This document shows, piece after piece, positions 1 through 8,138 of a stretch of 15,303 nt of DNA. The position numbers and the translations under genes are program-made. Origin of the DNA: Lachnospiraceae bacterium (lineage in GTDB: Bacteria; Bacillota_A; Clostridia; Lachnospirales; Lachnospiraceae); contig JAGATU010000017.1 of NCBI GenBank assembly GCA_017621115.1, positions 1 to 15,303 on the forward strand, in the 5' to 3' direction. The notes under the pieces are model-generated. The model was not told the origin of the DNA. It worked only from the letters and a program-made list of their open reading frames with translations, and searched no databases. Positions within the stretch are counted from its first letter, which is position 1; the number at the start of each line of letters is the position of its first letter.

Positions 1-528
1 ACTGATATATACACGGAATACTTCACTCATAAAGATATTCTGGATATATTCTGCCGTCTTCTTATTTTTAGCCCCTACAACAATAGTGGTCGGAATACCG
101 CGTCCCACTTCTTCTGCATGGGAAGGACCTGACAATACGGTTACTTCTGCCTGCGGTACTTCTTCTTCAATAATCTGGGATAAGGTCATCAGAGTAGTTT
201 CTTCAATACCCTTTGCAACATTCACAATAATCTGGCCTTCACTTACAAATGCCTTCATATCTGAAGCAGTTTTTCTGACAAATGGAGATGGCACAGCCAT
301 AACCAGCAAATCCATTCCTTCTATTACTTCTTGCAAATTAGTTGTAAAAGTAATCCTGTCAGACAGAATAACTCCGGGCAATTTATCCTTATGTTCGTGA
401 TGTTCATTTAACATCTTAATCTCTTCTTCAATAATAGACCATACTTTTACGCTATGCCCATTATTACTAAGTAATACAGATAATGCAATTCCCCAACTTC
501 CGGCACCAATTACACCTATTTTAGCCAT
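1..528 (-). CDS. gpsA: Glycerol-3-phosphate dehydrogenase [NAD(P)+], C-terminus cut by window edge
   Basis: Cytosolic enzyme reducing dihydroxyacetone phosphate to sn-glycerol-3-phosphate, the backbone of phospholipids. The frame is open from the ATG at 526-528 to the window edge, giving 176 residues of a protein usually about 330-340 long. The N-terminus reads MAKIGVIGAGSWG, with the Rossmann GxGxxG motif at residues 8-13. Later stretches match the family: VAVPSPFVR, a VAKGIEE strand and LSGPSHAEEV. The catalytic lysine (in GGALKN of relatives) lies beyond the visible part. An AGAAAGG-like ribosome binding site lies at 541-547. The gene follows plsY by about 50 bases on the same strand with no terminator seen, so the product GpsA makes and the enzyme that acylates it are probably co-transcribed. 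Identification is firm; the missing half is simply outside the window. Confidence 0.95.
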   Translation of the reverse strand, partial: MAKIGVIGAGSWGIALSVLLSNNGHSVKVWSIIEEEIKMLNEHHEHKDKLPGVILSDRITFTTNLQEVIEGMDLLVMAVPSPFVRKTASDMKAFVSEGQIIVNVAKGIEETTLMTLSQIIEEEVPQAEVTVLSGPSHAEEVGRGIPTTIVVGAKNKKTAEYIQNIFMSEVFRVYIS

Positions 529-579
529 ATGACTACCAAACCTTTCTTACATTCACAAAGCCATTATAAGCCCAAGTGA

Positions 580-1233
580 TTAATCCAATTTATTTTTCTT
601 TGAGATATAAGTCTTTCTTTCTGTTCCTTCAATCAATTTCTTAATATTACTGCGATGACGCCAGAATGCCATAGCCATTAAAAACAACGCAACAATATAC
701 ATCTCATTTAATGCAGTCTGTGTCATACCCGGAAGTAAACCATTCTGACCAAAAAGAATCAAATGAATAATTAATGCTACATACACAAGCAATGATCCCA
801 GTGAAACATAATGCGTTGTCGTAAATACAATAATAAATACAAGACCTTCCACTAAAATAAACCAAGGTCCCAGAGCCGCAATCAGACCCGCAGTAGCTGC
901 AATTCCTTTTCCTCCTTTAAAATTTAAGTAAAAAGGATAATTATGTCCAAGTATAACACCTGCCGCCGTATAAAGCATCAGCATATAAATATTGTCCGGA
1001 TAGGAACTTCCAAAAAGTAATCTTACTACAATAACTGCTGCAACGGTCTTAGCAACATCACCAAGGAAAACGATAAGCCCGGCTTTTTTACCAAGAACAC
1101 GTAGTGCATTCGTTGTTCCAGCATTACCGCTTCCGACCGTCCGGATATCAATCCCGTTTACTTTACCATAAATATAGGCAGTTTGGATTAAGCCAAAACA
1201 ATATCCGATTATAATACAAATAATTCTAACCAT
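580..1233 (-). CDS. plsY: Acyl-phosphate:glycerol-3-phosphate acyltransferase PlsY
   Basis: Integral membrane enzyme that moves an acyl group from acyl phosphate to position 1 of glycerol-3-phosphate, giving lysophosphatidic acid, the first committed step of phospholipid synthesis in most bacteria. The 217-residue length fits the family. Motif 1 is GSGNAGTTN at residues 34-42, and the phosphate-binding region has GHNYP at 96-100 and FKGGKG at 105-110. Hydrophobic spans begin at residues 1-20, 50-72, 84-98, 112-137, 140-161 and 175-190, as expected for a multi-span PlsY. The ATG at 1231-1233 is preceded by a TTGGGAG ribosome binding site, and the gene begins 21 bases after the der stop codon. 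The tail after residue 190 is basic and cytosolic in character. Downstream gpsA supplies its acceptor substrate. Confidence 0.96.
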   Translation of the reverse strand: MVRIICIIIGYCFGLIQTAYIYGKVNGIDIRTVGSGNAGTTNALRVLGKKAGLIVFLGDVAKTVAAVIVVRLLFGSSYPDNIYMLMLYTAAGVILGHNYPFYLNFKGGKGIAATAGLIAALGPWFILVEGLVFIIVFTTTHYVSLGSLLVYVALIIHLILFGQNGLLPGMTQTALNEMYIVALFLMAMAFWRHRSNIKKLIEGTERKTYISKKNKLD

Positions 1234-1254
1234 GTCAATCTCCCAAGATGTCTG

Positions 1255-2595
1255 CTATTTTTCCTCATTACGCTCTCTGATAATAAATTTAAGAGGCGTA
1301 CCCTTAAATCCGAACGCATTCCGGATTTGGTTTTCAATATATCGTGTATAGGAAAAATGCATCAATTCCTTATCATTAACAAAAATAACAAATGTAGGCG
1401 GCTTAACCGAAACCTGAGTAATGTAATAAAGACGAAGACGTTTTCCCTTATCGGATGGCGGCTGCTGCATCGCAACGGCTTCCGACATAATCTCGTTTAA
1501 AACACCGGTAGACACACGAAGGGTTGTATTCTCAATAACCGCATCAATGGTCTCATACAATTTACCCGTACGCTGTCCTGTCTTTGCAGATATAAACAAA
1601 AGTTCCGCATAAGGCATAAAAGAAAGTGTTTGACGTATTTTTTCCGTAAAACGGTAAATCGTCTTGTCATTCTTTTCAACTAAATCCCACTTATTTACCG
1701 CAATAATAAAACCTTTTCCTCTTTCATGAGCAATTCCGGCAATCTTAGCATCCTGCTCAGTCACACCTTCATTTGCATCAATTAAAAGAATTACAACATC
1801 GGCACGTTCCACCGCACTCACCGTACGGATAATCATATAATGTTCGAGGTCTTCTTTTACTTTATTCTTACGGCGAAGGCCTGCGGTATCAATGAAAATA
1901 TATTCTTTTCCATTGTATTTAACCGGTGAGTCAATCGCATCCCTTGTTGTACCGGCAATATCGGAAACAATTACACGATTCTCACCGATAAGACGGTTAA
2001 CTAAAGATGATTTCCCGACATTTGGCTTACCTACGATAGCAATACGCGGACGTTCATCCTCCTCTTCCTCCAGTTCATTTTCCTGCGGGAAATATTCAAC
2101 GACTTTATCCAGCATATCACCGATACCAAGTCGGTTTGCTGCAGAAACAGGAATCGGATCGCCAATTCCCAAATTGTAGAATTCATAAGTATCAATTAAA
2201 AACTTATTAAAATCATCTACTTTATTTACGACAAGTAAAACCGGTTTTCGGGATTTACGGAGCATATCTGCTACTTTCATATCCGAATCCACAAGTCCCT
2301 GCTTTACATCTACAATAAACAGAATTACATCTGCCGTATCAATGGCAATCTGTGCCTGGTCTCTCATCTGCGACAAAATCACATCCGAACTGTCCGGTTC
2401 AATACCACCTGTATCAATCAAAGTAAAAGCATAATCAAGCCAGTTAACATCCGCATAAATTCTGTCTCTTGTTATACCCGGTGTATCTTTTACTATTGCA
2501 ATTTTATCTCCTGCCAATGCGTTAAACAATGTGGATTTACCTACATTTGGTCTTCCCACAACTGCAACTATCGGCTTTATTTTTTTCTTTGCCAT
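1255..2595 (-). CDS. der: Ribosome-associated GTPase Der (EngA)
   Basis: Essential tandem-domain GTPase needed for late assembly of the 50S ribosomal subunit. The 446 residues show both G domains. Domain 1 has the P-loop GRPNVGKST at residues 14-22, the switch motif DTGG at 61-64 and NKVD at 124-127. Domain 2 has GKPNVGKSS at 189-197, DTAG at 236-239 and NKWD near 300. An acidic linker (about residues 172-182) joins them. The C-terminal KH-like domain runs from about 355 to 446 and ends in the usual basic [10 protein letters not shown]. All expected motifs are intact and the length is typical. The gene lies 32 bases downstream of the DUF512 gene and 21 bases upstream of plsY, so it probably shares their transcript. 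Confidence 0.98.
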   Translation of the reverse strand: MAKKKIKPIVAVVGRPNVGKSTLFNALAGDKIAIVKDTPGITRDRIYADVNWLDYAFTLIDTGGIEPDSSDVILSQMRDQAQIAIDTADVILFIVDVKQGLVDSDMKVADMLRKSRKPVLLVVNKVDDFNKFLIDTYEFYNLGIGDPIPVSAANRLGIGDMLDKVVEYFPQENELEEEEDERPRIAIVGKPNVGKSSLVNRLIGENRVIVSDIAGTTRDAIDSPVKYNGKEYIFIDTAGLRRKNKVKEDLEHYMIIRTVSAVERADVVILLIDANEGVTEQDAKIAGIAHERGKGFIIAVNKWDLVEKNDKTIYRFTEKIRQTLSFMPYAELLFISAKTGQRTGKLYETIDAVIENTTLRVSTGVLNEIMSEAVAMQQPPSDKGKRLRLYYITQVSVKPPTFVIFVNDKELMHFSYTRYIENQIRNAFGFKGTPLKFIIRERNEEK

Positions 2596-2627
2596 TTAAG
2601 TTTCCATACCTTTCTAATACTCAAAAC

Positions 2628-3971
2628 CTATTTGGTACAATTATGATACAAAATGGACTCTAAAAATCCATATCCGCTTGATTTTACAATATCTACCTCA
2701 ACTTGTAAAGAATTTTGGATATCAATTGTGGTAATATCATCCAAAAGTACAATCTCTCCGCTTCGGAGAAGATTCTCCGGAAGCATAAGACGTTCTCCCA
2801 AATCCACATCTTTACATTGCTTTATAATATCCTGTCCTGTTAAGAGTCCGCTTACCGTTATCATCTCGCCAAAAAACTCATTACGGATTGGGAACACCTG
2901 AATCTCCTTTTCAGGGAATTCTTTCATAAGCCGTTTTGCCATTTGTAAAATATACGGATATGCCAGTTTACCGGTGATAAGTGAGACCTTCTCTTTAACA
3001 GGTACAAAACCTTTTACTTTCTTATTACAGGCTTCATTCAATGCATCATCAAACTCGTTAATCATAAGCCTTAACATACCGACACCGTTTTCCAATTGCA
3101 GATATCCATCGTATGATTCTTCATCCGGCATATCACGGTCTGCAAGAATATACCACTCATCGGATGCATGTACAAAATGAAGTCCGTACTCTTCCATGGC
3201 CTTTTGCTGCCATCTTTCAACCGTATCTATTAAAATCTCCGCATCTTTCTTATCAAATGGTTCTAACGGATATAATCCTTCCCGATACTTGGATAAACCT
3301 ACCGGAACAATCGAAACACTCTTTAAATGCGGCAAATAGCCATACAAATCCTGTAAACTGCGCTCCAACTCATCACCATCATTTACATCCTTGCAAAGAA
3401 CAATCTGACCGTTCATCTCAATGCCGGCATCATAAAACTTCTTTACTTTATTAAGTGCTTCTCCTGCAAATCGGTTGTTTAACATTTTGCATCTGAGTTC
3501 AGGATTCGTTGTCTGGAAAGAAATATTAATCGGCGATAAACGATACTTAATTACCTTGTCAATGTCATGATCTGACATATTGGTAAGCGTAATATAATTC
3601 CCCTGCAAAAATGACAGACGTGCATCATCATCTTTAAAGTACAGCGTCTCTCTCATACCTTTTGGCATCTGGTCTATAAAACAGAAAATACATTTGTTAT
3701 GGCAGGAACGGTAATCATCCATCAAACCGTTTTCAAAAACAATACCCAAATCTTCGTCCTCATCTTTTTCGATTTCAAGTTCCCATTCTTCGCCATCGGG
3801 TTTTTGAATTGTCACAACAATATATTCATCTTCGCAATAATACTGATAATCAAAGATATCTTCTATCACTTCATCATTTATTTTAAGTAAAATATCGCCC
3901 GGTTCAATTTCCAACTCTTCCGCAATACTTCCAGGAACGATATCCTTCACTACATGCTCATTCTTCTTCAT
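2628..3971 (-). CDS. DUF512 family protein: PDZ domain plus radical-SAM-like iron-sulfur region
   Basis: A conserved protein of unknown function. With the start used here it has 447 residues. Residues 5-60 resemble a PDZ domain (VPGSIAEEL, then EPGDILLKIN). A cysteine cluster follows, C90-x3-C94-x2-C97 in CHNKCIFCFIDQMPKG, the spacing of a radical SAM [4Fe-4S] cluster. After a barrel-like middle comes the DUF512 C-terminal domain, with conserved SLITGKLAYP and EILLDD-like stretches (here GEIVLLDDITT). The frame could extend to 4010, adding 13 residues, but GGAGGA at 3978-3983 sits six bases before the ATG at 3969-3971, so I use that start. It precedes der, a frequent arrangement in Firmicutes as I recall. 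No reaction or substrate is known to me, so no enzyme activity is claimed. Confidence 0.9.
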   Translation of the reverse strand: MKKNEHVVKDIVPGSIAEELEIEPGDILLKINDEVIEDIFDYQYYCEDEYIVVTIQKPDGEEWELEIEKDEDEDLGIVFENGLMDDYRSCHNKCIFCFIDQMPKGMRETLYFKDDDARLSFLQGNYITLTNMSDHDIDKVIKYRLSPINISFQTTNPELRCKMLNNRFAGEALNKVKKFYDAGIEMNGQIVLCKDVNDGDELERSLQDLYGYLPHLKSVSIVPVGLSKYREGLYPLEPFDKKDAEILIDTVERWQQKAMEEYGLHFVHASDEWYILADRDMPDEESYDGYLQLENGVGMLRLMINEFDDALNEACNKKVKGFVPVKEKVSLITGKLAYPYILQMAKRLMKEFPEKEIQVFPIRNEFFGEMITVSGLLTGQDIIKQCKDVDLGERLMLPENLLRSGEIVLLDDITTIDIQNSLQVEVDIVKSSGYGFLESILYHNCTK

Positions 3972-3977
3972 GGCTAT

Positions 3978-3983
3978 TCCTCC
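3978..3983 (-). promoter_or_regulatory. Ribosome binding site fixing the DUF512 start
   Basis: On the minus strand this reads GGAGGA, six bases before the ATG at 3969-3971. It decides for the internal start over the in-frame upstream start at 4010, which has no comparable site and would place the promoter -10 box inside the coding region. Confidence 0.8.
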
Positions 3984-3990
3984 ATGAAGT

Positions 3991-4019
3991 ATTCTACTAA
4001 ACTTTGTCAAGTATTACAA
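3991..4019 (-). promoter_or_regulatory. Predicted sigma-A promoter of the DUF512-der-plsY-gpsA unit
   Basis: On the minus strand the -35 box is TTGTAA (4014-4019, four of six consensus bases) and the -10 box is TAGAAT (3991-3996, five of six), separated by exactly 17 bases. Transcription would start a few bases before the ribosome binding site. The -35 box lies in the outer end of the neighbouring palindromic element. Prediction only. Confidence 0.5.
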
Positions 4020-4131
4020 ATAAAAAGTCTGTATAAAATTCATAAAAAATGTCCCCCTCCTCGGCCGACGTGTCCTAAGGCTGTCGGAGGGGGAACATTT
4101 TTAGAAAAGTATACAGACTTTTTATTTGTAA
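4014..4131. mobile_element. MITE-like palindromic element with 22-bp perfect terminal inverted repeats
   Basis: Bases 4014-4035 and 4110-4131 are perfect inverted copies of 22 bp. Read inward, each starts TTACAAATAAAAAGTCTGTA. Between them lies a GC-rich inner palindrome (4045-4060 against 4086-4102, one extra A). If the core is taken as 4017-4128 (112 bp), it is flanked by TA on both sides, the target duplication of Tc1/mariner-IS630-type elements. There is no open frame inside, so it would be non-autonomous. The kinase stop codon (4122-4124) lies inside the right repeat. Alternatively it is an unusually long two-part terminator. Whether further copies exist in the genome, the decisive test, cannot be seen from here. 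Confidence 0.55.
4045..4102. terminator. GC-rich bidirectional terminator-like hairpin
   Basis: The arms are AAAAATGTCCCCCTCC (4045-4060) and GGAGGGGGAACATTTTT (4086-4102). The eight G:C-rich pairs are followed by a run of T on either strand after a short ACA or CA interruption, so it could end transcription in both directions. On the minus strand it lies just after the histidine kinase stop codon and before the DUF512 promoter, and so would separate the two units. The loop holds a further partial pairing, CCGAC with GTCGG. Confidence 0.6.
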
Positions 4132-6449
4132 ACATCAAAGGTTAATGTAACTTTGAAGAGATCACCATCAAGTTGAAGATCGAAGTCACCACCAAGTGAT
4201 TTCGTGAGATTTTTGGCGATGGAGAGGCCCAGACCGCTTCCTTCACTTGCTCTTGCTTCATCTCCCTGAACAAAACGTTCGGTAAGTTCTTCTGCACTTA
4301 CATTCAACGGTTGTGCGGAAATATTCTTGATTGCAAGGTATACTCTTGCTTTCTTTGTACTTTCTTCTACGAAAGTATCCATGTTTAAATACACTCTGGT
4401 TCCTTCAAGAGCATATTTGTAAATATTATTGTATAAGTTTTCAATAACTCGGAAAATATGTCGGCTGTCCACTTTAATATAAACCGGATTAGCCGGAAGG
4501 TTCTTAACCAGTTTCAGTCCTCTGCTGTCAAATTTCTCTGCAAATTCACCAAATACCTGATTGATAAATTCTACAAAATTAATTCTTTCCTTCTGAATCG
4601 AAATATTTCCGGAAGAAATCTTGGATGCTTCAACCAAATCATCGGTAAGTTGCTTTAATCGCTGGGATTTGGTGTCCAATACCTGAATATAGCCTCGAAT
4701 CTTCTCATCTGCAATATTCTCGCGTTTCAGGAAATCCACATAATTAATAATGGATGTTAACGGTGTCTTGATATCATGCGAAACATTGGTAATAAGATCC
4801 GCTTTCATCTTCTCATCCTTCATGCTGGTCTCAACTGCTTTGTGAATGGAATCACCAATACTGTTAACAGACTTTGCAAGAATCAGATTGTCACCATGCA
4901 AATGTGCCGTATCAATCTTATGTGCAAAATCTCCGCCTTTAATCTTCTCAATACCGTCCACAATATCCGTACGGGATTTTGTCTCCATAAAAAGCCAGGT
5001 TCCGACGATCATATCAAATATAAAGGCAATCAGAATACCTTTTACATCCCAAAGCACCAATACAAGGTTCAAACAGAGGAATAACAGATACGGCAACCAT
5101 GTCCGGCTTACCAGATGTCCGTTATCATAAGTTTCCAGTGCTCCCTGTTTAATCTTCTTAAATAACCAAACAAAAATGGAATCCTTAAATAATCTTCCTG
5201 TTCTTATTTTACGGATACCGCATAAATACAATGCCGTAAATATAATATGGAATATTAAAATGAAAACACCAAATGCCGCAGCAGATGTATATACCTGTTC
5301 ATTCTTAACCGGAAGATAATAGCTGAATTCCCGTAATGCTATAACAAATGCAGCACCGGCTAATATCCAGGCAATAATATACAATTCGATTCCAATACGG
5401 TCATTTCTTTCCATACGGCCTGCTTTTTTGCCTTCAAATACAACCACTTTTTCTATCTTAGTCATAAACACAAAAGTCATAACAAAAATTATGGCCGCTA
5501 CAATTGCAGTAATTACCCATATAAGGAAAAACGGATCATTCTGATTGTACATATCCGCAGCAGTTTTAAAAATATCCGCATTGGAATAAGTATTATTAAT
5601 ACCCACCCATAAGCGTGAATCGTCCTGGAACGAATATTCATACTGGGTAAGAATACTTCTTAAATTCTGTGCATTCAGACCGGTATTGGTACTAATCTGC
5701 ATTTTATCGGGATTATAAGCAATAAACTTGGTAAACTTAGAAAACATCGCGCTGATGTCATCCGCTTTCATTGCCTTAAAATCAGCATCCGCATTTGTAT
5801 AATATACAGGCTTTCCGTTTTCAACAAAACGGTAACAGAATACAAGATTCGTATTGCCTTTTCCATATTCCTTTAAATACTTAGTGTACTCGGTATAATT
5901 CTGGAATAATTCCGAAGACGCAATCTGTAAATTGGTAACAAGAGTCTTGTATTCGGAGTTATTAGACGCGTACTCTTCCAATTCTTTGCCTTCTGTTGTC
6001 TTATAACGGTCATACAATTCACTTCTGTTACCGATGGTTTCAAAAGCAAAACCATAATTCCCCCATTTAATCAAATCATCCAGATAATACTCCGCCGTCA
6101 CTTCCGTATCATCCGTTATCACTTCATCACGGTTGGCAAAAGCGGTAATATCAATAATCTTATCCCCATCATATACACCATTGGTTTCCATTTGGTTACG
6201 GATTACACACATTCTGGTAATATCTTCCAATTCCTTTTCCAAAATCTGTGTAAATAAAGCCGTATCCTCAAACGCAGTCTGACCGCGTTCTATCGGTGTC
6301 TTATAGTAGGTATATGTCCTATTTTCTTCTGCAGGCGAAATAACCGAAGAAGCCAGCATAAAAACAATGCTTACCGCTATTGTTACTGCTGATATCCGAT
6401 TCAGCCATATTACCATTTTCCTCAAACCTCTTCCTGTCTTTGCCTTCAT
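4122..6449 (-). CDS. Membrane sensor histidine kinase
   Basis: Sensor partner of the response regulator just upstream (14-base gap). It has 775 residues. Residues 12-36 form a first membrane span, followed by an extracytoplasmic region of about 270 residues resembling nothing I recognise. Spans follow at about 306-330, 352-370, 387-410 and two between 450 and 487, giving about six. A HAMP-like linker (GGDFAHKID) leads to the dimerisation domain, with phospho-acceptor H558 in VSHDIKTPLTS. The ATPase domain has its N box at N671-N675 (NLYNN) and a G2 box GSGLGLSIAKNL at 737-748. The usual DxGxG box is absent: the corresponding stretch reads KNISA (708-712). The start has GAGAGG seven bases upstream. 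The last two residues and the stop codon lie in the palindromic element. Signal unknown. Confidence 0.93.
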   Translation of the reverse strand: MKAKTGRGLRKMVIWLNRISAVTIAVSIVFMLASSVISPAEENRTYTYYKTPIERGQTAFEDTALFTQILEKELEDITRMCVIRNQMETNGVYDGDKIIDITAFANRDEVITDDTEVTAEYYLDDLIKWGNYGFAFETIGNRSELYDRYKTTEGKELEEYASNNSEYKTLVTNLQIASSELFQNYTEYTKYLKEYGKGNTNLVFCYRFVENGKPVYYTNADADFKAMKADDISAMFSKFTKFIAYNPDKMQISTNTGLNAQNLRSILTQYEYSFQDDSRLWVGINNTYSNADIFKTAADMYNQNDPFFLIWVITAIVAAIIFVMTFVFMTKIEKVVVFEGKKAGRMERNDRIGIELYIIAWILAGAAFVIALREFSYYLPVKNEQVYTSAAAFGVFILIFHIIFTALYLCGIRKIRTGRLFKDSIFVWLFKKIKQGALETYDNGHLVSRTWLPYLLFLCLNLVLVLWDVKGILIAFIFDMIVGTWLFMETKSRTDIVDGIEKIKGGDFAHKIDTAHLHGDNLILAKSVNSIGDSIHKAVETSMKDEKMKADLITNVSHDIKTPLTSIINYVDFLKRENIADEKIRGYIQVLDTKSQRLKQLTDDLVEASKISSGNISIQKERINFVEFINQVFGEFAEKFDSRGLKLVKNLPANPVYIKVDSRHIFRVIENLYNNIYKYALEGTRVYLNMDTFVEESTKKARVYLAIKNISAQPLNVSAEELTERFVQGDEARASEGSGLGLSIAKNLTKSLGGDFDLQLDGDLFKVTLTFDVYK

Positions 6450-6464
6450 TTACGTACCTCTCAT

Positions 6465-7157
6465 TTACTGTTTTTCAATTTTGTATCCGACTCCCCATAC
6501 AACCTTCAAATAGCGGGGCTCCTTGGGATTAATCTCTATCTTTTCACGGATATGACGTATATGTACCGCTACCGTATTGTCTGCTCCGATAGCTTCTTCT
6601 TCCCAAATATTTTCATAAATCTGATCGATGGAAAATACACGTCCCTGATTTTTTACAAGCAAAAGTAAAATATTATATTCAATGGGGGTTAATTTAACGA
6701 GTTCACCATCCACCGTTACTTCCTTGGTCTCATCATTAATGGAAAGGCCACCGGCGCTGTATATATTCTCATCGCTTTCCACCTCATTACCAAGCTTGGT
6801 GTAACGCCGAAGATGACTCTTAACTCTTGCAATTAATTCAAGCGGATTAAATGGCTTTGTAATATAATCATCCGCTCCGATATTAAGTCCCAAAATTTTA
6901 TCCGTATCCTGCGATTTGGCAGATAAGAACAAAATCGGAATACTGCTGTACTCACGAATTTTCATTGTGGCACGGATTCCGTCAAGCTTAGGCATCATAA
7001 TATCGATAATCATAAGTTTAATATCATTTTTCTTAAGCTGTTCAATCGCTTCTTCACCGTCATATGCCTTTACAATGCCAAAACCTTCCTGCATCAGATA
7101 AATCTCTATCGCATCAACAATTTCCTTATCATCATCACATACTAAAATATTAGTCAT
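6465..7157 (-). CDS. OmpR/PhoB-family response regulator
   Basis: DNA-binding regulator of the two-component pair with the downstream kinase. The 230 residues comprise a receiver domain (1-115) and a winged-helix DNA-binding domain (about 130-230). The receiver has the acidic triad D8-D9-D10, phospho-acceptor D52 (in IIDIMMPKLDG) and the conserved lysine K101 in TKPFNP. The C-terminal domain ends with the typical HIRHIREKIE and VWGVGYKIE stretches. The start codon ATG (7155-7157) has GGGGTG seven bases upstream. The 102-base spacer to pgeF holds a tandem repeat that may be the regulator's own binding site. The target genes cannot be read from sequence. The neighbouring peptidoglycan-editing gene makes a cell-envelope role possible but not shown. 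Confidence 0.95.
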   Translation of the reverse strand: MTNILVCDDDKEIVDAIEIYLMQEGFGIVKAYDGEEAIEQLKKNDIKLMIIDIMMPKLDGIRATMKIREYSSIPILFLSAKSQDTDKILGLNIGADDYITKPFNPLELIARVKSHLRRYTKLGNEVESDENIYSAGGLSINDETKEVTVDGELVKLTPIEYNILLLLVKNQGRVFSIDQIYENIWEEEAIGADNTVAVHIRHIREKIEINPKEPRYLKVVWGVGYKIEKQ

Positions 7158-7209
7158 ATTCTTTCACCCCAATCATTATTTAAAATGATTTCTCCTTTTG
7201 CATATTCTA

Positions 7210-7252
7210 AGTAAAACATAGTTTTATTAAGGTAAAACTGTCATTTTATTAA
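7210..7252 (-). promoter_or_regulatory. Tandem palindromic repeats upstream of the response regulator (possible operator)
   Basis: Two imperfect copies of about 21-22 bp lie end to end. On the plus strand they are 7210-7230 (GTAAAACATAGTTTTATTAA core) and 7231-7252 (GGTAAAACTGTCATTTTATTAA). Each is itself a near-palindrome, TAAAAC-n3-GTTTTA in the first. A TAGAAT -10-like box follows at 7204-7209 on the minus strand, without a good -35. This fits a promoter activated by a regulator bound on one face of the helix, two turns apart. Autoregulation by the adjacent response regulator is an inference. Confidence 0.4.
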
Positions 7253-7259
7253 CATTTTC

Positions 7260-8108
7260 TTAATTCAGTACCAAAAAAGCTCCTAAATTTCCTCTTTTCC
7301 CATTGCTTGCACGATGCGAAAAAAGTAATTCCTTATTACAAGAGGTGCACAAATCCGGTAAAGTAATATTCTCTTTTAATATTCCGGCTTCCATTAATAC
7401 AGCATAATTCGCTTGCCACAAATCCAGCATGGCTTTTTCCTCATTCTTGGGAATTACAATTTTGTCCAGATTATCTGCGCCTGCAAAAGCTGTCATAAAC
7501 TCCTGTGCAACATCCATACTTACCTCGTAACAATCTACGCATATGGATGGTCCTATTACAGCAATTATATCCTTCGGTTCGCTACCATACTCTTTTATCA
7601 TCTTATCAACCGTAACTTTTCCCATCTTATTAACGGTTCCGCGCCATCCGGAATGAGAAAGACCTATCGCCTTTTTTACGGGATCCAGAAAATATAAAGG
7701 AACACAGTCAGCATAAAATGTAGAAAGCACAATTCCCGGCACATTAGTAATCAAACCATCTACATCTTCATAATCACGCTCCCTTGTAAGACCTTTTCCC
7801 CTATCAGCCTCTGTTACAACCCTGACATTGGTTGTATGTGTCTGATGGGATAATACAAAATCATCCGGTTCACATCCAATTATATCCGCAATTCGCCTGA
7901 AATTTTCATCGACATTTTCTTTTTTATCGCCACGTGTATAGGAAAGATTCATACTTCCCAAATCTCCTTCACTGACACCGCCGATACGGGTAGAAAATAA
8001 ATGCCTGCACACTCCCGGCGCTGACAAAGCCGGAAATTGCAGGTATCGTATCCCATTCTTCTCCATATCCAGTGTCGGTGTTTGGCTCACTTTACGTTTA
8101 AAATCCAT
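7260..8108 (-). CDS. pgeF: Peptidoglycan editing factor / multicopper polyphenol oxidase-like (laccase domain) protein
   Basis: Member of the YfiH/YlmD/LACC1 family. Family members have been assigned roles in removing wrongly incorporated residues from peptidoglycan precursors and, for LACC1, purine nucleoside cleavage. The fold is a single domain with one zinc site. Of 282 residues, the likely zinc ligands are H91 (in SHQTHTT), C135 (in FYADCVP) and H152 (in LSHSGWRG); the last two keep the 17-residue spacing of the family. The C-terminal LCTSCNKELLFSHRAS stretch is also typical. The start has GGAGGAAGAGG upstream. The gene follows yraN by about 30 bases and ends the long housekeeping unit; no terminator is visible before the two-component pair. 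The exact substrate in this organism is not readable. Confidence 0.93.
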   Translation of the reverse strand: MDFKRKVSQTPTLDMEKNGIRYLQFPALSAPGVCRHLFSTRIGGVSEGDLGSMNLSYTRGDKKENVDENFRRIADIIGCEPDDFVLSHQTHTTNVRVVTEADRGKGLTRERDYEDVDGLITNVPGIVLSTFYADCVPLYFLDPVKKAIGLSHSGWRGTVNKMGKVTVDKMIKEYGSEPKDIIAVIGPSICVDCYEVSMDVAQEFMTAFAGADNLDKIVIPKNEEKAMLDLWQANYAVLMEAGILKENITLPDLCTSCNKELLFSHRASNGKRGNLGAFLVLN

Positions 8109-8138
8109 ATTAAACCTCTTCCTCCAAACATTCCAATC

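Noticed and set aside
3982..4010. TTGACA on the minus strand at 4005-4010 as the -35 box of the DUF512 promoter
   Set aside because: It is a perfect -35 hexamer, but the bases 17 downstream (TCATGG) are no -10 box, and the TAGAAT lies only eight bases away. The TTGTAA/TAGAAT pair with 17-base spacing fits better.
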